Shown: piece after piece, positions 35,718-46,019 of the stretch | Layout of the letters: every line of letters starts with the position of its first letter | Numbering within the stretch: position 1 is the first letter of the stretch | Assembly: GCA_051294375.1 (NCBI GenBank) | Contig: CM119263.1 | Coordinates: 28,107,260 to 28,171,259 of the forward strand | Reading direction: 5' to 3' | Length of the DNA stretch: 64,000 bases | From: Paraspadella gotoi | Lineage: Eukaryota > Chaetognatha | Position numbers and translations under genes: made by a program | Notes under the pieces: model-generated | Database searches by the model: none | What the model was told of the DNA's origin: nothing | Seen by the model: the letters and a program-made list of their open reading frames with translations, nothing else

Positions 35718-38700
35718 TTCCTCTCTGTCTCCATCTGTTCCCTGATCCGCTCCATCTTCGTCTCCGCCTCCTCCCTAATCTCTTGACTTTGCTCGCCGTG
35801 TCCGCTTCCAAATGCTCCAGCTGCTCCTCTATCTTCGCCTCAGCTCCTCTAAGTTTCTCCGTCGCTTCCGCCAGTTGAGTCCTGAAGTTCTGCTCCATCG
35901 CTTCGCACTTACGTCGGAGGCGAGAGTTCTGGTGGGGAAAGACAATATTTATTTTATCCCTGTTTAATCTATTCTGACATTATGCTTCGTATGATAATTC
36001 ATGTCAATTGAATTAGTTATCTATTATGTCATTGCCCCTGTTTAGTTTTTACCATCTAATAAAAGTGTTTGATATATTTGCAAGACTCTTTATTCCAAAA
36101 AACCCCACCTCTTCAACGACTTCCGACATCTTCTGCTGCATCCCTCCTGCGCTGCAGCGACTTCCTGCTCCTTCATCGACGAGATTTGCGAGAGGGCGGC
36201 CATTTTGTCTTCCGAGTGCTGCGCTCCAATTCGCGCGGAGCCGCTCCATGTCGGTTCTAGAACAACCGGGGCGGGATGTGTCAGTTCTTTTTTTGTCTCA
36301 AATAATACTAGATATCTCTTATCTTTTCTTTATTCAGTGAAGATGATATTTTTTCTAAGTCGATTTTGACTAATCCATATTAAAAAAATTATTTATAATT
36401 AATAGTCTTAAAGAAATAAAAAAGAACAACAATATTATATTAATATAGATAATAGTAGTTTTAAAAAAAATTTAATCAAAAAGGTTTGTCAGAAGTGGGA
36501 TTCGAACCCACGCCCGCATTCGCGGACCAGAAATCTCCACTCGATATTCGAGCAAGCAATCGCTTTGAGTCTGGCGCCTTAGACCACTCGGCCATCCTGA
36601 CACATGAGATCGAGGGTAATTCAAATTGGAATTTAAAAACTTCTCGAGCAAGAAGTTGACTTTTGTTTAAAATCGGAAGGATTAATAGGCCAAAGCGGCA
36701 GAGACGGGACGGAGATAAATCTATAACCGTTGAAAAACAAAAGTCTCGAGGCAAAAATTTAGAAAGCCAATAATGTTTAAATGATCATTAAAGGTTTAAT
36801 TATCTACCGCCGTTTCAGACTTTCAGTATAAAAGAGAGTTAACGTAGTCATACAAAGAGTTAATACAGATTATTATTTAAAATTCTCTTTTAAAGAACCT
36901 ATCGAATTCGATTTAACTTGTCACTCTTACTCACCTTAACTTCTCCTGCCACGCCTCCTCGATGTCCGCTTCGTTTTATTCCCCGTTCTCCTTGTCCGCT
37001 TTCTGCATGGCCTCGATCTGTGCCAGGTGGGTCGCTTTCAAGCCTCCCTGTTTCCGGCCTGTATCGCCTCCGCCTCCGCCTGGCTCTGTCGGAAAATCCT
37101 GGCGCGTCTGTTCCAGCACCGCTGGAAAAGGAAAGGCAAAAATGTAAAAAAAAGATTTAATAGATAATTTTTATAGTATTCATTAGAAGTTTGTACTGTC
37201 TATGAAGAATAAATATTTTGACGAATTTGCGTCCACAGGGAATATTTATTTAAAACTGTCATTCTTTCGGTTTTCGGCCACCTGTCCTCCACCGCAGCGG
37301 ACCTTTCTGTGGCCAATAGTTCAGACCATATAAGCTATTGATCTGCTTGTCTCTCAATATTATATTTTAGCCCGATGTTTTCAGCAGATTCACAATTTCG
37401 AAATCCAGATAATGGCCCTTCTGAAGCTAGGGGCCCGAATTGCAGTCAATTCTTCATTCGCCGTTGAATGTTTAATCTAATCTTGGGCTCTCTGAGGCTA
37501 CTGGCTCAATCTTCATTTTTCATTTCAATTCAATTTTCATATTTTAGTCAATCGTTCTTTTACTTTTTAACCTAACGTTGGCCTCTCTGAGGCCAGTAGT
37601 TTAAATCTTTAATTTACCTTTAACCTAACGTTGGCCTCTCTGAGGCCAGTGGTTTAAATCTTTAGTTTACCTTTTAACCTAACGTTGGCCTCTCTGAGGC
37701 CAGTGGCCCCGTTCTCCGCCGATTCCAATCCCTTGTCGTGTCCTGCAGCTGTTGATTCAGACGGCGCCCACCTCTGCGGTCGATTCCTCCAGAGTCACGG
37801 CGGAAACGTGTAGCTGCATGGAGGGCGGGGACGGGTAAGAGAATTTGAATGCCATTTGGAAATATTTAATATTGACACTTCACTTCGTCCTAACGCGAAT
37901 GACTCCAAAAAATTTATGCAACATATCACATATGATATTCACTTAAATTTTGCTGTCTTTTTAAAGCTACTAGAAAACAAGACCTTTTATTGATCGAACT
38001 GACTAATATTGACAAAAAGATCCACATAATGATTTCATCAGTGAGAATGTGAATTCTATTAATTTTAGTTAATGTATGAATAAAATATCTCTTTATGTTT
38101 ATAAAAAAAATCTTCTACTAGTAAAACAAAGCTCTTTTCTAGCTCCTCACCTCGTCTTCCAACGTTTTATCTTTTTCTTTCGACGACTCCTTCAGCTCCA
38201 GCAGCTCCTCCAGCAACCGGCTCCTCCCGCTCCTTCTGCTTCTCCTCCTCTTCCTTCCTCCATTCCTCTTTCAACGTTTCCATCTCCATCTTGTGTTTTC
38301 CTTCTTTCTCTACCTTTTTCTTTGTCCCTGTTGAGGGGAAGTTGATGAAAGAATGAATGGAGATTGAATGAATGAATGAATGAATGAATGAATGAATGAA
38401 TGAATGAATGAATGAATGAATGAATGAATGAATGAATATAATAAAGAATGTATTTAAGAATATATGAATAAATAATGAAGAAATGAAGGATGGAAGGAAT
38501 GAATTACTAAATTATTAAATAAATTGATTGAATGAAAGTATCAAAAAAATAATTACTTCATCAATAAATGAATTAGTGAATGATGAGAGAAAAACAAAAC
38601 AAAAAACAAATGATAACATCATCCTTTTATCAATTTTGTTTCCTCCCATAACAATTCAACCTGGTTTTCCATGATTTCGTCGATCTTCCTTGCATCGAAT

Positions 38701-41700
38701 TCCGCAATCGACTCATTTCCTCCTCCAATTTTTTCCCTCAGTTCGCTTTTCTCTTTGCTCAACTTTTCCAGTTGTTCCTCCAGCGCCTGACGTTGAGCCT
38801 GGAAAGAAGTGACGTCAATGGATTTGAAATATGATGTTTCCGATTCCGAAAAAAACTGTCGTCTGTTTACAAAAAAAATTGTGTCAGGAGTGGGATTTGA
38901 ACCCACGCCCACTTAAGTGGACCAGAATACTCGATCTCTTTGAGAAGCTAACGCTTGAGTCTGGCGCCTTAGACCACTCGGCCATCCTGACAAGATGATG
39001 AAGAATCATGGGCTTTGGAGAATGGACACGTCAAAGTGAGAATATTCTTCATAACTTTTTAAGAGGTTTTTTTTTTTTGCATTAATATATATTTGCATGA
39101 ACAAAAAACGATTATAAAGACTTTCAGTCAACTGGAGTTAGCATACCTGCGATTGCTTGGACAAAGATTGACTCTGATTGGCGAACACGTCCCTTTCGGC
39201 TTGAAGCCATTCTAGTTTGTCCTTGGTTTGATTTAGTTCCGCTTGAAGATCGCACAGTAGCTTTTCGTTCTGAACAATCCATGTTAAGTCACTGTGCTAT
39301 TTAGTCTTGAATAGTTGTGATCAATAAATGTGGGCAACTTGCAGCTGATATAACGCTTATTCGTGAATTAAGGACAAACCGAAGAGAAAATTCACTACCT
39401 GAAAACTGGCAGCTTCGAGTGTTCCAATCTGATTTGACTTTTTGAGAAGATCTTGAGTTTGAGTCGAACAGATTTCTTTGAGGACGTTGAGTTGCGACGT
39501 GGAATCCTTCAATTTTGTCCACGCTTCCGACGCTTCCTGGAATGGAAGCAATCAATCACAATCCTGTGCTTGTTTACGAAATTTTTGATTGTTGTATTTT
39601 ATTTTAAAAAAAATGTTTTTTTTTATATAATATGACAATTTTCAAAAACTTTAAAATCGATGAAAAAATTCCTAATATTCTTGATATTAAAAACGACAGC
39701 CTTACTTGCTGCAGCTGCGCGTACTGCTTCCTACAGTGCTGCAGCTCCGAGTCTTTGCTCTGCATCTCAAGGAGGACTTTGGACAGATCCACGCGCCACT
39801 TCTCCACTTCGCCTTCCGTCGTTTTCAGTTTGGCTCCAACGCCGGTTATCTGAGATGAATCGAGAAGACGTGAAGAGAGATGAATGGGAATGAATGTATA
39901 TGAATCGAGATGAATCTAAATCATACGAATAGAGATGAAAGACTTTTAATTAGGAGAAATTGAGATGATTACAGATGAGAACTCGTATGTTGAGGCCGGA
40001 GATAAGCAAGCTTTCGCACAATCAATCCACGGCTTCCAATCGAAATCACTACCTTTTCCTTGTAGATTTGTTCCTGTCGACTCCACTCTTTTCTTTCGTC
40101 TTGAAAAGAAGCGCGAAGTTCCGCCAGAGTCTGGGAGAAAAAGGGATTCTTCAAAAAAATTGAATGTGAATAAAAAAAATTTAAAATTGACATCTCTCTT
40201 TCTCTCTCACTCTCGCTCTTTCTCTCACTCTCGCTCTCTCTCTCTCTTTCTTGAAATAGGTATTTAATTTCAATTTTTTTACTTTTGTCTGCTCCACTGA
40301 TACATCATTATGAAATACTTTTTCATATTATCCTTAGAATAACCGATAGAATAATGACAACTAAATGAATGCACGATTCCAATTTCTATATGATTCACTG
40401 TCAACCTAAAAGGACTTAAGAAATTGTTCGCATTAACGCCCCCCCAGCCCTCCCTCCCTCATTTACGCCCCCCCAGCCCCTCATTTACCTTGCTCTCCTC
40501 CTCCGTGGAATTGGCCCTCAGCACCGCCATCTCTCTCTCGTAGAAAGACTTGACTTTGACCAGATTCGCCTCGAACTCTTCCTTCTGCTTCTCTCTCTCC
40601 GCCTCCGCCGACTTCAACTCGGACGCCATTTTGTTCGATCGAGACTGAAACTCGATCTCCAGTTGCTCCTTCATTTTGTTGAATTCGCGGGCGGTGGAGT
40701 CGCGGCTCTGGAGGAAAGGAAAGTGGGGGGAGTGTAGCGAGAGGAAAAGTGGGAGATGAGGAGAGGGTGATGAAAATAGGGGACGAGGGGACGAGGGGAC
40801 AAGTGGTAAAACCTTCACGTTAGAAGTATTCAACTTGCTTCAAGGTTAATTTTTAAGAATTATCAAACAAAAGAATAGGACTAAAATGTCAGCAGTGGGA
40901 TTCGAACCCACGCCCGCATGAACGGACCAGAAAGCACAATCTCCGATAGTAGAGGAAGCACGAGCTTGAGTCTGGCGCCTTAGACCACTCGGCCATACTG
41001 ACTGATTGACTGCCGGAGTTGTCGATGATGTTGTTTAAAAGAATCGTGACCCAGTGTCAGGTAGTATCTCTCAACAGAGGGGTAATTTATTTGACTCTTT
41101 TTAATTAATTATATACATTATTTGGCTTCATTTTACTAATCTCAACCATTGTTCACATTTCACGTAAATTAAAAAAAAAACTGAAAGATAATTTCGAATA
41201 ATTCCTTTAAAAAAAATTAATGAACAAACTCTTCATTTATCTAAAGCCTGAATTTCAAATCCTTTTACTACAATATTGAACAGAACTTAACAATCTTCTT
41301 GAATATATCTCTGCCTATCTCTAAGTCAATTCAAAATTATATCATCCCATCTCTAAACTCACCTCCAACTCCAGACGATGTCGTTTCAAATCTAAACTTA
41401 GCATCAACTCCAGACAATGTCGTTTAATCTCTAAACACACTTCCAACTCCAGATGATGTCGTCCCTTCTCTAAACTCACCTCCAACTCCAGATGATTTTG
41501 TCTTTTCTCTAAACTCACATTCCAACTCCAGATGATGTCTTCCCATCCTTAACTCACCTCCACTCCAGTTGATGTCTTCCATCTCTAAACTCACCTCCAA
41601 CTCCAGATGATGTCTTCCCATCTCTAAAACTCAACCTCCACTCCAGTTGATGTCTTCCATCTCTAAACTCACCTCCAACTCCAGATGATGTCGTCTCTCG

Positions 41701-42401
41701 ATCTTCTGCATCTCCTGTTCGTACTCCATCCTCGCCTGCGCCAATCCTTCCTCGACTCTTCCCTCGAATTCGTTCTTCATTCGCCCGAACTCTTGCATCT
41801 GTCGAGGAGGTGGAGGTGCCCAATGGCATTGGGAATTATTTAAGAATTGTTAGCTAATATAATAGTACTTATTTTCAAATAAATAATTAGGTTAATTTAA
41901 AAATTGTAAATGGGAAAATTGAATATTATGTAGGATGTATGATGTAGTCGAGAAAATGAAATTCTCAAAAGAATTCTTGAGAAATTCGATTCTCAAAAAT
42001 TAACATTTTATGATTGGAACGCCGCGAGTTATAATTATAATTAATAGTTATAATTTGATATAATTTTATAAAATTATACATAGATAGCTTATCAATTAAA
42101 TGAATACATAAATTTATATTGGTTGATAAAAATGAATGCTTCAATAAATACATTTAACCGATACATACTCATCGAGATCATTGACCAATCCTCACCCAGC
42201 TGCATCAATCCTCCACCGACCTGCTCTTCGAACTCCCTCTTGGCCTGGATGACATCCCGGCTCAATTCGAGGATGGCTCGAGCGTGTTGTTGCTTCATCT
42301 CGTTCTCCTTCTCCGCCGCGCGATTCTTGAAGGCCTCAAACTCCGCCAGAGCCTCTCGCTTGAACTTGTTCGTCTCTGGGGTGAGATGTTTATTTTTTTA
42401 T

Positions 42402-42447
<46 letters not shown>

Positions 42448-42604
42448 AACCTTCCAGCGACATCTGCAGCTGATTGACGCGTTTCTGCAGTTCGATCTCT
42501 TGCTGCATCTGAGTCTTGTATCTCGTCAACTTTTGACAAGTTTCGCCCATCAGTTGCTGCATCGCCTCTTCGTGCCTCTCCTGAAATAAATTAATAATAT
42601 TAAT

Positions 42605-42648
<44 letters not shown>

Positions 42649-43330
42649 TCGTAATAAATGGTAATAAAAACTCAAGTAGAGAATAGTGATAAGGTACAGT
42701 ATCGTATTTCGGAGAACCTGCATCACAGCCAATACGTGCTCGTTTTCGTCGTTTTTGGTGTTCAGTGCGTAGATGACCTGTGATTTAGAAGGAAAAAAAA
42801 GATTGCATGTTATTTAGAATTAATTTTAAAACTTTGCGATACAAGAATTATCACTACGGTAAAGTCTAAACGTTTCCCAATGACTTAATTTTCCTCACCT
42901 TCGTGAGTTGGGCGATTTTCTTGGCCATTTTGTGACGAAGTTCTTGAGTATTTTCCGAGTCGAACGGGTGACCTCCGCCCGCGTAAAATCCGCGCTGTAA
43001 AAATATCGTTCTCGATGACATCAAGTCTTAATGTTTTTACATCAACCCATCGATTGTATCAAAATTAATCATGATAAAAGTTTACCAGACTCTGCCGCTG
43101 CCTTTTTTTACACTACTGGTCTCTAAATTCTTCAGAAATGTAAATAAATGTTCTTCGCATTACAATATTTATTTCAAAGAAATCTTCTCTATACAATCCG
43201 TTCCTTACTTCATCAACTTTCCCTATTTACCTGGGCCAATCCCCAGACCCCGCCGCCAATCGAAGTCCCCGGTCCTGAACCCATCGTCCCTCTGCCGGTC
43301 GTCGTCGCCATTCAACGCCGATCGACGTGA
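32079..43330 (-). CDS. FAM184A: FAM184 coiled-coil protein, full-length copy B, 26 coding exons
   Basis: Orthologue of vertebrate FAM184A/B, a long, poorly characterised coiled-coil protein. ATG is at 43,309-43,311, with a 5' UTR acceptor at 43,331-43,333. Exons: 43,231-43,311; 42,899-42,994; 42,718-42,777; 42,451-42,580; 42,221-42,375; 41,673-41,798; 40,489-40,707; 40,053-40,130; 39,706-39,849; 39,399-39,536; 39,147-39,269; 38,661-38,798; 38,151-38,327; 37,671-37,813; 36,935-37,121; 36,109-36,256; 35,717-35,928; 35,555-35,623; 35,405-35,480; 35,171-35,308; 34,432-34,529; 34,271-34,344; 33,994-34,042; 33,606-33,699; 32,881-33,104; 32,079-32,438. Phases agree throughout. The total is near 1,175 residues against about 1,140 in human. 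Hallmarks are KMAKKIAQLTKVIYALNTKN at the join of exons 2/3, HQLAAAKLELERALELS in exon 20, and the exon 25/26 C-terminal block. Exons 12-17, 21 and 24-26 carry one-base indels, and the stop is damaged (copy A keeps TGA). These look like sequencing errors, not decay. Confidence 0.9.
34071..34187 (-). tRNA. tRNA-Leu(CAA), intron-containing
   Basis: In FAM184 intron 22 of copy B, sense to the host. The body is well formed (GTCAGGATGGCCGAGTGG, GGTTCGAATCC, CTTCTGACA). One A of the anticodon run is missing here (CTCAGC) but present in copy A (CTCAAGC), so CAA is inferred from the A allele. Confidence 0.85.
35655..35715 (-). repeat. (GA)n at 5' splice site of FAM184 exon 17, copy B
   Basis: Sense-strand GTGAGAGAGA expansion of about 60 bases, longer than in copy A (about 39). 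Confidence 0.9.
36487..36601 (-). tRNA. tRNA-Leu(CAA), intron-containing
   Basis: Complete gene in FAM184 intron 15 of copy B, sense to the host. It matches the 21,614-21,727 copy apart from one extra A after the anticodon (CTCAAAGC). Confidence 0.9.
37560..37715 (-). repeat. 54-bp minisatellite spanning exon 14 end and donor
   Basis: Three units read on the sense strand as ACTGGCCTCAGAGAGGCC, then AACGTTAGGTTAAAAG, then GTAAACTAAAGATTTAAACC. The first unit is the true exon 14 end with its donor at 37,670. The others repeat both exon end and donor in the intron. The unit is 54 bp, and its in-frame reading hits TAA (KLKI stop). Confidence 0.85.
38345..38437. repeat. (GAAT)n repeat in FAM184 intron 12
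   Basis: About 20 GAAT units, nearly perfect, directly upstream (sense) of exon 13. The inverted copy B' has a shorter, interrupted version. Confidence 0.93.
38882..38991 (-). tRNA. tRNA-Leu(CAA), intron-containing
   Basis: Complete gene in FAM184 intron 11, sense to the host, 110 bases with an intron of about 26 bases. It has anticodon CAA in CCAGACTCAAG, variable arm CCACTTAAGTGGG and T loop TTCAAAT. Copy B' carries the same gene at 25,952-26,060. Confidence 0.93.
40887..41002 (-). tRNA. tRNA-Leu(CAA), intron-containing
   Basis: Complete gene in FAM184 intron 6, sense to the host. The acceptor has the compensated pair GTCAGTATGG / CTGCTGAC. The anticodon is CAA and the variable arm is CCGTTCATGCGGG. 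Its tRNA intron differs from the other three loci. Confidence 0.93.
41335..41690 (-). repeat. 39-bp minisatellite spanning exon 6 end and donor
   Basis: About nine units on the sense strand, each GACATCATCTGGAGTTGGAG then GTGAGTTTAGAGATGGGAA. The first is the true exon 6 end (HHLELE) and its donor at 41,672. The unit is 39 bp, so it keeps reading frame, and the consensus has no stop (HHLELEVSLEMGR). Individual units vary, and some donors read GTGTGT or GCTAAG. Confidence 0.88.
42412..42447 (-). repeat. (GA)n at 5' splice site of FAM184 exon 4
   Basis: Sense intron start GTTTAGAGAGAG running into pure GA. Confidence 0.9.
42604..42646. repeat. (AAT)n in FAM184 intron 3
   Basis: Trinucleotide tract just upstream of exon 4 on the sense strand. 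Confidence 0.9.
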
Positions 43331-43411
43331 CTGAAACAAACAAAAGAACAAACGACGTTAATCGAAGACGACAGACGAAAGACAACGACGACATGCAAAA
43401 GAAGAAGAAAT

Positions 43412-43412
43412 A

Positions 43413-43452
<40 letters not shown>
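43412..43452. repeat. (GAC)n trinucleotide repeat
   Basis: Perfect GAC units about 100 bases upstream of the FAM184 start exon. Confidence 0.93.
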
Positions 43453-43456
<4 letters not shown>

Positions 43457-43479
43457 CTTAATTCATAATCTGTCAAAAT

Positions 43480-43800
43480 TAGATTCGATCGAAATCTCTG
43501 AAAGACTTTTAAATTTAATTCAGTATGTATTGTACGTTTAAAGCAAACAGAACTCGTTTCATATTTGAGTTTTTTTGCGATTACAAAAGGTGAGAACCAA
43601 AAAAGGCAAATCTTTAATTTTTTCTGGTTCTACATATCTGGTTTGACTTTAAAATCTGCAATCAAATCTCAGATTTGTTTGTTAAATTCATTGATCGAAC
43701 TTGACTAGAGATAAATAGGGGAGCATTAACTCGTTGAAGTCAGTGAAAATCCGTTGTTGTTGTTGTTGTTGATGATGTTGTCGTCGTCTTTGTTGTTAGA

Positions 43801-43889
<89 letters not shown>

Positions 43890-43966
43890 CAAGCCTGGTT
43901 ATTTTCTGCAGTAAAAAGAGGATGACCACGGACTCCTAACTCTCCGAGCCTCGCGCTCTCACCGTC

Positions 43967-44023
<57 letters not shown>

Positions 44024-44942
44024 CCTCCCACCCCCAATCAATGCCCCGCAGTTCGATCGAGAGATTTTGGCCGAAAGATTTAAAAAAAGTATAAAATATA
44101 ATTTTAAAAATAAAAAAAACAAAGCTATTTTTTTAGTTTATTCTCTCTTTACTCGTCTATTTTTAGTTGATACTACTTAATAAAAATATTAAGAAATCCC
44201 TGTTTAATAAAAAGGTTTCTCGCACACGACTTTTTTATTTGGAAAGTCAGTTTTAAATAAATAAATAAAGCAAAATTGATTTCGGAGCTAATCCGCTTTA
44301 GAAAATGTATAGACGTCAGTCGTCTCGTCCAACTACACCAATGAAATCTTTTTATGCTCGTTGTAAATGTAAATATAAAAGTAAATATAAATCCCTTGTA
44401 AATGTAAATATAAATGTAAATGTAAATCCCTTTTCTTGATATCTAGTTCGCTCTCAATTTACAACAAAAAATTCGTAACAACGAAGAGTGAGTCAATTTT
44501 AAACTACCGAAACTTTGTCTCCTTGTTAAAGTCATTGTTTGATTGGCATTTTCATCAATGCCAATACTAAATTCTGTCGACTTAGCCCGAGTTTTGACGA
44601 ATAGGATTAACATTTCGTACCTTCAACCTAATTCTCATTTGTATCTATTATGGTAAAAGAAGGATCAAATTTAAAAATTAGCCGGCAAAAAGAGAAAAAA
44701 ACAGACAGCGTAAAAAAGAGTTTTGTTCTGATTGTAAACATAAGAGGCTTTATCATAAAAAAAAAAACAAATTATTAGAAACAAAATCGATCTCAATTTA
44801 ACCAAAATTTACTATTTCATTTTTATAAAACTCGAGAAAACAAAAAAGATATAATCTGGGGAGCGAGTTACGGGAGGAGAAATTGAATCGTTATCTCTCA
44901 TCCCAAATGGTTATGGTGTTACATTTTAATTATTTTCCTATT

Positions 44943-45016
<74 letters not shown>

Positions 45017-45545
45017 CACCCCTCGCGGAAGGGAGAAATTGTTTCGCCAACAATTATAAAGATCCAAGAGAAAAACCGAAAAAGAAAAACTTTTTTCTTT
45101 CTTTTCCCAAAAAAATTTGAAATAAAAAAAAAATAAAAAAAAATTGAAAAAGTTGAACCAAAGGAAATTTGGCAGAGCTTTTCTCAGACTCGGACTTTCC
45201 CTCAAACCATCACCGAAAGTTTTTAAAGTTTTTTTACTTCATTTCTAAAAAATATCATTTTTTTATTCATAGCAAAAAATAACAAATCAAGAAAGTTTTA
45301 AAAAAGAGTAAAAAAATAACATTTTTTTTTCATGAGCCAGCCATCGCCAAAGATACAGGGTTAGATCTCTGCTCTGGGATTTTTCTGAAGCTTTGCTTCT
45401 TTTTTTTTTCTTCATCGGAATCCGTTGCTCTTTTTTTCTGTTTTTCCGGACGATGTTTGTTTTTCTCAAGATTGTTTAGAGACCTCCCGCCACGTGGCGG
45501 TGGCGCGTCGAGCGGATAAACAAAAAAAAATCGAAGCAAACGCGC
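43480..45545 (+). repeat. Intergenic direct duplication, copy 1
   Basis: Contains (GA)n at 43,968-44,020 and (CT)n at 44,946-45,013 and no supported gene. It recurs in the same order at about 46,020-48,795. Confidence 0.65.
43799..43889. repeat. (ATC)n-(GTC)n compound repeat
   Basis: About 19 ATC followed by about 10 GTC units. The long Asp or Ser frames here are the repeat itself. Confidence 0.93.
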
Positions 45546-46019
45546 GAAACCAGACGAATCTGTGTGAAGCTTTGAAATTGTTACATTCCTGAAGGTGGAA
45601 AGGAATTAACCCTTTAACTTACCCTGCGTGCAATATACGGTATAAATGTTCCCTGTGTATTCCCTGATACGCTCATTCAGTGAGTCCCTCTTGCCGGTCG
45701 AGTCGTGAGTCTGCCATACTTTCAACCGACACGATCGACGAGAGCTGAGGAAGAACAGAGAGCAAGACAGAACGATGAGAATCATTACTAGTACTAGAAC
45801 GACAGGTAACGAAAGAACAAACGACAGTATATCGATAGACACGAAAAGAAATAGCAAAAAAGAAAAGAAGTATAATTATATAACGATAAAACGTTACTGA
45901 ACGCACAAACTTGTAGCACGGACGAAGCAAGCGCGTCTCAGAATATCTATTAAATCTGTCACAAGAGTATCTAGATTCGAATTTCAGGTGAAACCTATCA
46001 TTCTGAGAAATGACTTTAT

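Noticed and set aside
17278-43330. Three tandem FAM184 paralogues
   Set aside because: Intron sequences and nested tRNAs are almost identical, A and B' lack essential exons, and junctions lie at N gaps. Duplicated assembly or alleles explain this better than three genes.
43726-43939. Poly-Asp and poly-Ser frames
   Set aside because: Direct translation of an (ATC)n-(GTC)n repeat. Phase and strand are arbitrary.
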